A DNA stretch of 64,000 nt. It comes from Roseiarcus sp963774195 (GTDB lineage: Bacteria; Pseudomonadota; Alphaproteobacteria; Rhizobiales; Beijerinckiaceae). Shown here piece after piece: positions 1-6,800 of the stretch; positions within the stretch are counted from its first letter, which is position 1, and each line of letters opens with the position of its first letter. Location of the stretch: positions 868,001 to 932,000 of the forward strand of contig CAVZDY010000001.1 in the NCBI GenBank assembly GCA_963774195.1, written 5' to 3'. The translations under genes and the position numbers were made by a program. The notes beneath the pieces were generated by a model. That model did not search any database. It saw only the letters and a list, made by a program, of their open reading frames with translations, and was not told the origin of the DNA.

Positions 1-23
1 TCTCAGGCTTTGGGGAGCTCGCC

Positions 24-1019
24 ATGACCGTCAACCAGCGGATTGTTTTCGACTCGCGCCCGACCGGCGAGGTCTCGCCAGCCAATTTCCGCCTCATCGA
101 GGAGCCTCTGCGCCAGCCCGGGCCGGGCGAGGTTCTGGTCCGCCACCATTACCTCTCGCTCGATCCTTACATGCGCGGCCGGCTGAGCGACGCCAAATCC
201 TACGCCAAGCCGCAGGAGCTCGGCGCGACGATGGGCGGCGGAACGGTCGGCGAAGTCATCGCCACCAACAACCCTCGCTTCAAAGCTGGCGATTTCGTCG
301 TCGGCATGGGCGGCTGGCAACTTTACGGCCTGAGCGACGGCAGCGGTCTCAACGTCGTCGACGCCAGCAAGATCCCGCTGCAAGCCTATCTCGGCGTGGT
401 CGGCATGCCGGGCGTCACCGCTTGGTACGGCCTCAACAAGATCATCGCGCCGAAAGCAGGCGAGACGGTCGTCGTTTCGGCGGCGACCGGGGCGGTCGGC
501 GCCGTGGTCGGCCAACTCGCCAAGATCGCCGGCGCGCGGGCGGTCGGCATCGCGGGCGGCCCGGACAAATGCGCCTATGCGACGGGCGAACTCGGCTACG
601 ACGTCTGCGTCGATCACAAATCGCCGCACTTCGCCGACGCGCTCAAGACAGCGCTGCCGAACGGGCTCGATGGGCTGTTCGAGAACGTCGGCGGCGAGCC
701 CTTCGCCCAATGCCTCAGGCGCCTCAACGATTTCTCCCGGATCGCGATTTGCGGCCTCATCGCCTCTTACGAAGGGCCGCCGACCAGCCTGCCGGACATG
801 CGCGTTTTTCTGGTCCGGCGGATCAAGGTCGAGGGCTTCATCGTCAGCGACCACCTGGATTTGTGGCCGCAAGCGCTAGGCGAACTCGCCGGCCATGTGG
901 CGGCGGGCCGGCTGCGCTGGCGCGAGACCATCCGTGATGGCCTCGAAAGCACGCCGCAGGCGCTGGTCGACCTGCTGCATGGCGGCAATTTCGGCAAGAT
1001 GCTGGTCAAAGTGATTTAG
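24..1019 (+). CDS. NADP-dependent medium-chain oxidoreductase (CurA-like)
   Basis: 331 aa, full length for the zinc-free MDR family of NADPH-dependent curcumin/alkenal reductases and leukotriene B4 dehydrogenase-like enzymes, which reduce activated C=C double bonds in the cytoplasm. The N-terminal catalytic fold carries the family signature LSLDPYMRGR near residue 47, and the Rossmann dinucleotide loop reads SAATGAVGAVVGQ near residue 153. No structural-zinc cysteine cluster is seen, as expected for this subgroup. The ATG follows GGGGAG at a good distance. The next gene starts 62 bp downstream and looks independent. The family is clear; the natural substrate is not. Confidence 0.9.
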   Translation: MTVNQRIVFDSRPTGEVSPANFRLIEEPLRQPGPGEVLVRHHYLSLDPYMRGRLSDAKSYAKPQELGATMGGGTVGEVIATNNPRFKAGDFVVGMGGWQLYGLSDGSGLNVVDASKIPLQAYLGVVGMPGVTAWYGLNKIIAPKAGETVVVSAATGAVGAVVGQLAKIAGARAVGIAGGPDKCAYATGELGYDVCVDHKSPHFADALKTALPNGLDGLFENVGGEPFAQCLRRLNDFSRIAICGLIASYEGPPTSLPDMRVFLVRRIKVEGFIVSDHLDLWPQALGELAGHVAAGRLRWRETIRDGLESTPQALVDLLHGGNFGKMLVKVI

Positions 1020-1081
1020 TAAAACTAAAATTGCTCCCCATTTGAATTGCGCTAAAGCACACGCCCCCCTATGCTGACGCC

Positions 1082-2374
1082 ATGAAGCTCGCCGACTGGC
1101 TCACGCGTGAGGGCGTCAAACGCGTCGTTTTTGCCCGCCGCATCGGCGTCTCGCCGGGCGCGGTGACGCAGATCTGTCGCGACGAGGGCGCCTGGGTTTC
1201 GCGCGAGACGGCGCAGCGCATCCTCGCCGAGACGCGCGGCGCGGTGACGCCGAATGATTTTCTCGACGGCGCAGTTCCGTCGGAGTGGGGAAAGCAGATG
1301 TCGCATCAAGTCAACCAGGCCATCGAGGCGATCGCGCGCGGCGAGATCGTCGTCGTCACCGACGACGACGACCGCGAGAACGAGGGCGACCTGATCGTCG
1401 CCGCCTCGCTGTGCAACACCGAGAAGATGGCGTTCATCATCCGCAACTGCTGCGGCATCGTCTGCGCGCCGCTGACCGCGGACGAGGCGCGCCGCCTTCA
1501 TCTCGCGCCGATGGTGGCGATGAACGACGCGCCGCTCGGCACCGCCTTCACCGTCTCCGTCGACGTCAAGCATGGCATGACGACCGGCATCTCCGCCGAG
1601 CAGCGCGCCAACACCGTGCGCGCGCTCGCCAACGGCAATGTCGGCGCGAGCGATTTCGTCCGCCCGGGCCACATCTTCCCGCTCATCGCGCGCGAGGGCG
1701 GCGTGCTGATGCGCTCCGGCCACACCGAGGCGGCGGTCGATCTCTGCAAGCTCGCGGGGCTGCCGCCCGTCGCGGTGATCTGCGAACTCGCGAACGACGA
1801 CGGCACCGTGATGGTCGGGCCGCAGATCGAGACTTTCGCCGCCAAGCACGGCCTCGCCCGTATTTCGGTCGCCGACCTGATCGCCTATCGCCAGGCGCGC
1901 GAGAAGCTCGTCGAGCGCGTCGCGACCTTCCCCGTCAAGACGCCGATCGGCGAGCTGACGGGCTATGCCTATCGCACGACCTTCGATCCCGTGCTGCATT
2001 TCGCCTTCGTCCACGGTTCGATCGGCGATGGACGCGGCGTACCGGCGCGGCTCCATCGCGCCGATATCATCGGCGACATCTTCGGCGATGGCGTGATTCC
2101 TCGGGTGCTCCAGCGCTTCAAGGAGGAAGGGCGCGGCGTGCTCGTCTACCTGCGCGACGGTTCCGCCGGCGTTCCCACCAATCTGAGCGGCGCGGAAGCG
2201 ACGAATTCGGATACGGAGCGGCAAGCGCAATGGCGGGAGATCGGGCTCGGCGCCCAGATCCTGCGCGATCTCGACGTCTCCTCGATCCGCCTGCGCACCG
2301 GCAATCCCCGCAAATACGTCGGCCTCTCCGGCTTCGGCATCGAGATCGCCGCGATCGAGGGGATCGATTGCTAG
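1082..2374 (+). CDS. ribB: 3,4-dihydroxy-2-butanone 4-phosphate synthase fused to HTH and degenerate GTP cyclohydrolase II-like domain (RibBX type)
   Basis: 430 aa with three parts. Residues 1-60 look like a Cro/CI-type helix-turn-helix (VVFARRIGVSPGAVTQICR). Residues 73-275 are a complete RibB domain with the acidic DDDDRENEGDL motif near 94-104 and the RPGHIFPL and HTEAAVDL motifs; it makes the four-carbon riboflavin precursor from ribulose 5-phosphate. Residues 280-430 align with GTP cyclohydrolase II but lack the zinc-binding cysteines and the catalytic arginine region, so cyclohydrolase activity is unlikely. An internal ATG at 1298 behind GGAGTGGGGAAAG could start a protein without the HTH. 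Rhizobial RibBX proteins have the same degenerate C-terminus. The role of the HTH is unknown. Confidence 0.9.
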   Translation: MKLADWLTREGVKRVVFARRIGVSPGAVTQICRDEGAWVSRETAQRILAETRGAVTPNDFLDGAVPSEWGKQMSHQVNQAIEAIARGEIVVVTDDDDRENEGDLIVAASLCNTEKMAFIIRNCCGIVCAPLTADEARRLHLAPMVAMNDAPLGTAFTVSVDVKHGMTTGISAEQRANTVRALANGNVGASDFVRPGHIFPLIAREGGVLMRSGHTEAAVDLCKLAGLPPVAVICELANDDGTVMVGPQIETFAAKHGLARISVADLIAYRQAREKLVERVATFPVKTPIGELTGYAYRTTFDPVLHFAFVHGSIGDGRGVPARLHRADIIGDIFGDGVIPRVLQRFKEEGRGVLVYLRDGSAGVPTNLSGAEATNSDTERQAQWREIGLGAQILRDLDVSSIRLRTGNPRKYVGLSGFGIEIAAIEGIDC

Positions 2375-2529
2375 AGCTTGCTGCTGGCTAGACCGCGTCT
2401 CCGGAGCATCTCAAGTGCGCCCACGGAGACAAGGAGGGCCAATACGAGGGGGCTGAGCGAGGCGCACAGCGCGACCCGTACTGGGCGCCCGCTCTGGACG
2501 GCATAGAAGATCGACCCTGCGGCCACCAC
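2371..2529 (-). CDS. possible small hydrophobic protein
   Basis: A 52-codon frame on the minus strand, convergent with and overlapping the ribB stop by four bases. It begins at tandem GTG codons (2529 or 2526) and encodes a hydrophobic stretch (ALCASLSPLVLALLVSVGALEML) followed by a basic tail (RRR..K), as in a single-span membrane peptide with cytoplasmic C-terminus. No ATG, no clear ribosome binding site and no recognised family. It may be the remnant of a longer membrane protein, since the frame stays open upstream. Weak call. Confidence 0.22.
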   Translation of the reverse strand: MVAAGSIFYAVQSGRPVRVALCASLSPLVLALLVSVGALEMLRRRGLASSKL

Positions 2530-2565
2530 GCCGCAGCTATTTCCGGACTTGCTGGACGGTGCTGA

Positions 2566-2775
2566 CGACTGGAGAGGCGGAAATCCGAGACCGAGCTACA
2601 AGTACAAAGTCAGCGGCTCAGCCTGCTGGGCGGCGTGGAAATCGAGGGCGATCGCTTCGGTCTGCCGGGTGTGGGTCTATCGGTGGAAGCGGGCGTGCCG
2701 GTCTACCAGGACCTGAACGGCCCACAGCTCGCCCGCCAATGGCAGGGCATCGCGGCGCTCTCCTATCGATTCTGA
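2566..2775 (+). pseudogene. C-terminal remnant of an outer-membrane beta-barrel or transporter protein
   Basis: The frame is open from a stop at 2563 to a stop at 2773 with no start codon. Its end, GLSVEAGVPVYQDLNGPQL followed by a run finishing in SYRF, is typical of the last strands of an outer-membrane barrel, with the C-terminal phenylalanine used by the BAM machinery. Nothing upstream in any frame supplies the rest of a barrel, so this reads as the truncated 3' end of a lost gene. The family assignment rests only on this terminal pattern. Confidence 0.4.
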
Positions 2776-2843
2776 GCGATCGCCGGCCAGCCGGACGAGC
2801 CGGGCCGCATTGACAGGGCGCCGAGCGAAGCTAACCTCGCTCC

Positions 2844-3659
2844 ATGTTCGCAACGCTTTTGGGAGAGCCCGCGGGACAGACGTGGCTGCAGCTCGCGGAG
2901 CTGGGCCTGGCGTTCGTTCTCTCCGCGCTCATCGGCCTCGAGCGCGAAATCCGTCAGAAAAGCGCGGGGCTACGCACCTACACGCTGGTTGGATTCTCTT
3001 CCGCGCTGATCCTCCTGGTCTCGAAATACGGCTTCACCAACATCCTCGAACCAAACCGTGTCGTCCTCGATCCGTCGCGGATCGCGGCGCAGATCGTTTC
3101 CGGGATCGGCTTCATTGGCGGCGGCGTCATTTTCGTGCGCAAGGACATCGTCCGGGGCCTCACCACCGCGGCGACCGTCTGGCTTACGGCGGCGGTCGGG
3201 ATGGCCTGCGGCGCCGGGTTGCCGGTTTTGGCGATCGCCGTCGTGGCAGGCCATTTCGCGATTGTCGGGCTCTTTCCAGCCATCGAGCGGCGGCTCCCGA
3301 GGTCGCGCTGGGCGCCCATGTCCCTCCGCATCTCCTATTGGGGCGGCCGGGGCATTCTGCGAGAGATCCTCGCCGTCTGCACGCAGAACGAATTCTCCGT
3401 CAACCGCGTGCGCGTCGAAAATGAACGGCCCGGCGAACAATCCGGCTTTCAGGCCGCCAAGGGCGACGGAAAGGGGTTTGACGACGAGGCGCCCACGTTG
3501 AGCGAAGGCGCGGACCAGGGAAATCGACCCCGGAAAGGAGTCGTGACGCTTTCCCTCGAACTGCGCGGCGGCCGATCACTCCAAAAGCTGGTCGCCAAGC
3601 TGACCGAGATCGACGGCCTCGTCGAGGTTCATGCCGGGGAGGGCGCCGGCGGCGATTAG
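2844..3659 (+). CDS. mgtC: MgtC/SapB family inner-membrane protein
   Basis: 271 aa. The N-terminal half has the MgtC signature: about four to five membrane segments, ALIGLEREIRQKSAGLRT near residue 33, and GIGFIGGGVIF followed by KDIVRGLTTAATVWLTAAVG near 88-120. A cytoplasmic ACT-like tail follows (about 160-271), interrupted by a hydrophilic low-complexity insert near 205-235. MgtC proteins support growth at low magnesium and modulate F1Fo ATP synthase in pathogens; the role in environmental alphaproteobacteria is less clear. The gene stands alone, with no magnesium-responsive leader recognised upstream. A magnesium P-type ATPase lies at the far end of this window. Confidence 0.9.
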   Translation: MFATLLGEPAGQTWLQLAELGLAFVLSALIGLEREIRQKSAGLRTYTLVGFSSALILLVSKYGFTNILEPNRVVLDPSRIAAQIVSGIGFIGGGVIFVRKDIVRGLTTAATVWLTAAVGMACGAGLPVLAIAVVAGHFAIVGLFPAIERRLPRSRWAPMSLRISYWGGRGILREILAVCTQNEFSVNRVRVENERPGEQSGFQAAKGDGKGFDDEAPTLSEGADQGNRPRKGVVTLSLELRGGRSLQKLVAKLTEIDGLVEVHAGEGAGGD

Positions 3660-3663
3660 AACA

Positions 3664-3849
3664 CGCTGTCTATTGGTTGAACCGGTCCCCTGCCGTCATC
3701 GGGAGCGAAGCGCGGCGATCCAGAGATCGAAACGTCGGCCGATTGAGGCGGCCACGAAACGTCTCGCGACTTGCTTGCGAGACCTCGATCGCTGGATTGC
3801 TTCGCTCCGCTCGCAATGACGGCTCAACGTAACGGCAGAACGCCTCTAG
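3664..3849. repeat. Interspersed repeat family A, long copy
   Basis: About 185 bp, closely matching 21289-21470. Both begin CGCTGTCT.TTGGTTGA.CCGG, pass through GCGGCGATCCAGAGATCGAA and CTGGATTGCTTCGCTCCGC, and end GC.CTAG. Inverted or shorter copies lie at 11849-11985, 25816-25904, 27367-27405, 32935-32994 and 43448-43531. The ends (ATTGCGAGCG and CGCTCGCAAT) are inverted, so each copy can fold into a hairpin. Small open frames inside it (peptide CERSEAIQRS and relatives) are by-products. Confidence 0.85.
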
Positions 3850-3884
3850 TCAGCGTTTTGCAATACGATTGACGCAGCGCTGCT

Positions 3885-3970
3885 GTCGCGCCCGCAAAAG
3901 CGGGGGCCCAGGCAACCGGCGCAGGCCTCCGCCCTTTGACTCCCGGATGCCCGCTTTTCGCGGGGGTGAC
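3885..3970. repeat. REP family B pair (GCCCGC-AAAA-GCGGG type)
   Basis: Two facing palindromes: GCGCCCGCAAAAGCGGGGGC and GGATGCCCGCTTTTCGCGGG, separated by about 40 bp. Same family as 27456, 34984, 36991 and 45387. The arrangement resembles a BIME, that is, paired REP palindromes between genes. The copy lies between convergent mgtC and the monooxygenase gene. Confidence 0.75.
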
Positions 3971-4014
3971 GCCTGCTGGCGCGTATCTGTCCCCGGCGCG
4001 GGAAGCTCTCGCCT

Positions 4015-4308
4015 TCAAACTTCCCGCAGCACATGCACGCTCAGCGGTTGCGCGAGCTTGCCCTCCAGCGCTTGCGTGAGCGTCTTGAAATGCGGCGTCT
4101 GCATATGCAGCTGCAAGGCGCGCTCGCTTTCCCATTCCTCGACGAACACGAAGAGTGACGGATTCTGGATATCGCGGTGAAGCACGTACATGTCGCACCC
4201 GGCCTCTTGCCGCGTCGGGCCGATGCACGCCTCCAGCGCCTGCTGGACCGCGCTTTCCTCTCCGGCCTTCGCTAGTATATGGGCCACGACCCGCACGTCT
4301 TCGCTCAT
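4015..4308 (-). CDS. Antibiotic biosynthesis monooxygenase (ABM/YgiN-like) family protein
   Basis: 97 aa from the ATG at 4308, preceded by GGAGA; a longer in-frame start at 4431 would add residues unlike the family. The protein is a single dimeric ferredoxin-like alpha/beta barrel domain: VRVVAHILAK strand, CDMYVLHRDIQNPSLFVFVEEWES and HMQTPHFK motifs match the ABM family. Members are cofactor-free quinol or aromatic monooxygenases or stress proteins. No neighbour points to a substrate. Family sure, function uncertain. Confidence 0.85.
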   Translation of the reverse strand: MSEDVRVVAHILAKAGEESAVQQALEACIGPTRQEAGCDMYVLHRDIQNPSLFVFVEEWESERALQLHMQTPHFKTLTQALEGKLAQPLSVHVLREV

Positions 4309-4454
4309 CAATCGATCTCCATTTTGCTCAGCGCGCCTGCTTCGACGCGGGCCTGACATGGCGCGCTTCGCTCGAACTGCAACCGGAGCAAAGTTCACGT
4401 TCATGAAATCGGCAGTCGCGCGACTGCGCATTGGCGCTTTCGAATCGGCGCGGC

Positions 4455-4529
4455 TCTCCCTCTCCCCGCATAGCTCGTCGAGAGACGGGCGTTCTAACGA
4501 ACGCCCTATGCTGGGAGAAGGGATCCCCT
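4455..4529. repeat. Interspersed repeat family C
   Basis: Shared core CTCTCCCCGCATAGC.CGTC, then a GAGAC.GGCGTTCT.ACGAA hairpin, CCCTATGCTGG and GAGAAGG. Related copies are at 9806-9862 and 38749-38812. It lies between two minus-strand genes and its right end touches the stop codon of the deacetylase gene. Confidence 0.7.
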
Positions 4530-5457
4530 AGCCGCCCATCAAGGCGCCGACATGCGCGGCGACCGAGCGGCCGAGGCCGTCGAGATCGTAGCCGCCTTCG
4601 AGCAGCGAGACGACGCGGCCGCCGCAGCAGCGCTGCGCGATATCCATCATTCGTCGCGTCGCCCAGGCGAAGTCCGCCTCGGCGAGATTGAGGCCGCCGA
4701 GCGGATCGCGCATATGCGCGTCGAAGCCGGCGGAGATGATGATGAGATCTGGCGCATAGGCGTCGAGGCGCGGGAGAATCGTTTGCGTGAACGCATCTCG
4801 GAACGCATCGCCGCCGTCGCCGGCGCGTAAGGGGGCGTTGACGATTTGATCGTGGTCGCCGGTTTCGCCGCGCGCGCCGGTGCCGGGGTAGAGCGGCATC
4901 TGATGCGTCGACGCGTAGAGCACGCTCGCGTCGCTCCAGAAAATATGCTGCGTGCCGTTGCCGTGGTGCACGTCGAAATCGACGATGGCGACGCGCTCGA
5001 CGCCATGAACGGCCTGAGCGTGGCGCGCGGCGACCGCCGCGTTGTTGAAGAAGCAAAAGCCCATCGGCGTCGCCGTTTCGGCGTGGTGCCCGGGCGGGCG
5101 CGTCGCGACGAAGGCGTTGTCGACCCGCTTGCCGAGAACCTCATTGACCGCGAAGACGGCGCCGCCCGCCGCGCGCAGGGCGGCTTCCAGCGTGCCCGCG
5201 CACATCGCCGTATCCGGATCGAGCTGAATGAGGCCCCGTTCCGGCGCCGCCTTTTCGATGGCGGCGACATATTCGGCGGGATGGACGCGCGTCAGGTGCT
5301 CGCTCGAGGCGCGGGGCGCCTCGTCGCGCAGCAAGAGCTGAAAGGCCTCCGCCTCCAGCGCCCGATCGACCGCGCGCATCCGGTCCGGCCGCTCGGGATG
5401 GCCCGCGCCCATGTCGTGGGCGATGCAGGCCGTATGCGTCAGCAGCAACGTCGTCAC
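4528..5457 (-). CDS. Histone deacetylase-family (acetoin utilization/acetylpolyamine amidohydrolase-like) hydrolase
   Basis: 309 aa from a GTG at 5457; the frame continues far upstream but that part is antisense to the next genes. Zinc-amidohydrolase motifs are in order: TRPPGHHA (catalytic histidine pair region), FCFFNNAAVAA, IVDFDVHHGNGT (zinc Asp/His), ISAGFDAHMRDPLGG (second zinc Asp) and LEGGYDL. This is the class II-like bacterial HDAC fold that removes acetyl groups from acetylated amines or polyamines. It is a single-gene unit; the start is preceded by GAGAG. Substrate not predictable. Confidence 0.92.
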   Translation of the reverse strand: MTTLLLTHTACIAHDMGAGHPERPDRMRAVDRALEAEAFQLLLRDEAPRASSEHLTRVHPAEYVAAIEKAAPERGLIQLDPDTAMCAGTLEAALRAAGGAVFAVNEVLGKRVDNAFVATRPPGHHAETATPMGFCFFNNAAVAARHAQAVHGVERVAIVDFDVHHGNGTQHIFWSDASVLYASTHQMPLYPGTGARGETGDHDQIVNAPLRAGDGGDAFRDAFTQTILPRLDAYAPDLIIISAGFDAHMRDPLGGLNLAEADFAWATRRMMDIAQRCCGGRVVSLLEGGYDLDGLGRSVAAHVGALMGG

Positions 5458-5534
5458 CGAGAGCCTCTCGAATTCACCTCCGCCCCGGCAGGAATCATTG
5501 TCGCATTGAGCGGCAAAGTCCACTCCTCTCGCCG

Positions 5535-6113
5535 CTACTTCGGCATGGGCTCGGGGCGGCAGCTCAGGCCTTGCGTCTGTTCCTGCGCCGCGTCGTAAAG
5601 GCTCGGCAATTCGCTGAAGGCGCGCATCAGCACGAAGCCCTCGTTGGTCGGCGAGACGATCCTGAGGTCCTGCGAGGGATTGTCCTCGTCGTCGTGCGCG
5701 ACGAACTCGCGCATCTGCGCCGGCGTCGCGACGACCGCCTCGATCAGGCCGTGGGTCGCGGCGCGGTCGGTCAAGGCGTAGAGGACGGCGCCGCGCTTGG
5801 TATGGAACGAAATCGAGGCGAACCCGGCGCGGCCGACCGGCGCCTTCACCCGGATCGGGCCGTTCGACAAATCGTAGCGGCAGAAGGCGCTCGCCAGCGC
5901 CGGATCGCCGAGAGGAAAGCGGGTCTCGCTCGGGCTCGGCCGCGCCAGCGCGATCGTCGCGCCGACCGGGCCGAGCGCGGCGAGCCGCGCATAGGCGTCG
6001 CGCGTCGCGATGACGGGAATGAGCAGGATCACGATCAGATGCACGAGGATCGCGACGATCAGGACGACCGCCAGATAGGCCGCCGCGCTCACGAGACGTT
6101 CGCCGAGCCTCAT
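5535..6113 (-). CDS. DUF1254-type membrane-anchored protein
   Basis: 192 aa, short for DUF1254 proteins but of the length found where DUF1254 and DUF1214 are split into adjacent genes. One N-terminal membrane segment (about 10-35, AYLAVVLIVAILVHLIVILL) is followed by a periplasmic domain with DLSNGPIRVKAPVGRAGFASISFHT as an early strand pair. Its ATG overlaps the stop of the upstream DUF1214 gene (ATGA), showing translational coupling. Function unknown; such pairs are common in Rhizobiales. Confidence 0.8.
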   Translation of the reverse strand: MRLGERLVSAAAYLAVVLIVAILVHLIVILLIPVIATRDAYARLAALGPVGATIALARPSPSETRFPLGDPALASAFCRYDLSNGPIRVKAPVGRAGFASISFHTKRGAVLYALTDRAATHGLIEAVVATPAQMREFVAHDDEDNPSQDLRIVSPTNEGFVLMRAFSELPSLYDAAQEQTQGLSCRPEPMPK

Positions 6114-6689
6114 GCGCAGCTGATCCGTTCGACAAGAGGAACCGCGCTCTTCTCGATGCCGCCCGCCGTCGCGCTGAGCGGGGAATCGTAGAGCCGGAGC
6201 ACGAGGAGGAAGGATCGTGGCGCGCCGATCGGCAGCCAGTTGCCCGAATGGGCGGTCGCCGAGACGAAGATCGAGAACGTCCCATCGCCTTCGCGCAGGA
6301 TCTCGCTCGAGCGGAAGCCGTAGCGCCCTGCGGCGTTCTCGATCGGGAAGCCGTTGCGATCGACGACGCTCAACGTCCAGTAGCGCGCCGCGGGCGTGTG
6401 CGGGCCGACGCGGTAGGTGCAGCGAGAGTTCGAGGCGGCGGCCTGAATCGTCGACCCGCGCCACGAGTTGCAGTCCCTCGCCAAGCGCCAGCGGAATCTC
6501 GCCGCTGCGCTCGAGTTCGGCGCGCGTATAAGGATCGGCCTCGAGCGATCCGGCGGTGACGGCGACCCGCCACGCCCCGATCTCGACGACGCCGAACGGC
6601 GGACCGGCGGCGAGGATCGCCCGGCTGGCCCAAAGCCCCAGCACAAGGCCGAGCGCCGCCGCCAGACAGGCTTTCACTAAGGTCGTCAC
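6110..6689 (-). pseudogene. DUF1214 protein gene with a frameshift
   Basis: Reading starts at a GTG (6689): a membrane anchor (VKACLAAALGLVLGLWASR), then VVEIGAWRV and DPYTRAELERSGEIPLALGEG in one frame down to about 6425. The family then continues one frame over as RCTYRVGPHTPAARYWTL, GRYGFRSSEILRE, GNWLPIG and LVLRLYDSP to the stop at 6110. The two halves join with one extra base near 6415-6430. Both halves are well conserved, so this is either very recent inactivation or a consensus error. The intact protein would be about 192 aa and is coupled to the downstream DUF1254 gene. Confidence 0.85.
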
Positions 6690-6800
6690 GCGGGCCGTCC
6701 CGAGCCGTTCCAATGACCGCCGCGATCGGCGGCGCGCCGCAGATTGATCGGCGCGCGATCCGGCGAAGTCAAGCATTCGCGCTTTCTCAGCAGTGGCGGG

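Noticed and set aside
1298..2374. Separate short ribB gene in place of the fusion
   Set aside because: The HTH-encoding part is in frame, has a plausible start and good codon use; the internal start is kept only as an alternative.
3631..3819. 62-aa frame containing CRHRERSAAIQRS
   Set aside because: It is encoded by the family A repeat and recurs in related form at other copies; not a gene.
4528..6285. 585-aa version of the deacetylase with a 270-residue N-terminal extension
   Set aside because: The extension is antisense or out of frame to the DUF1254 gene; the GTG at 5457 matches the family start.
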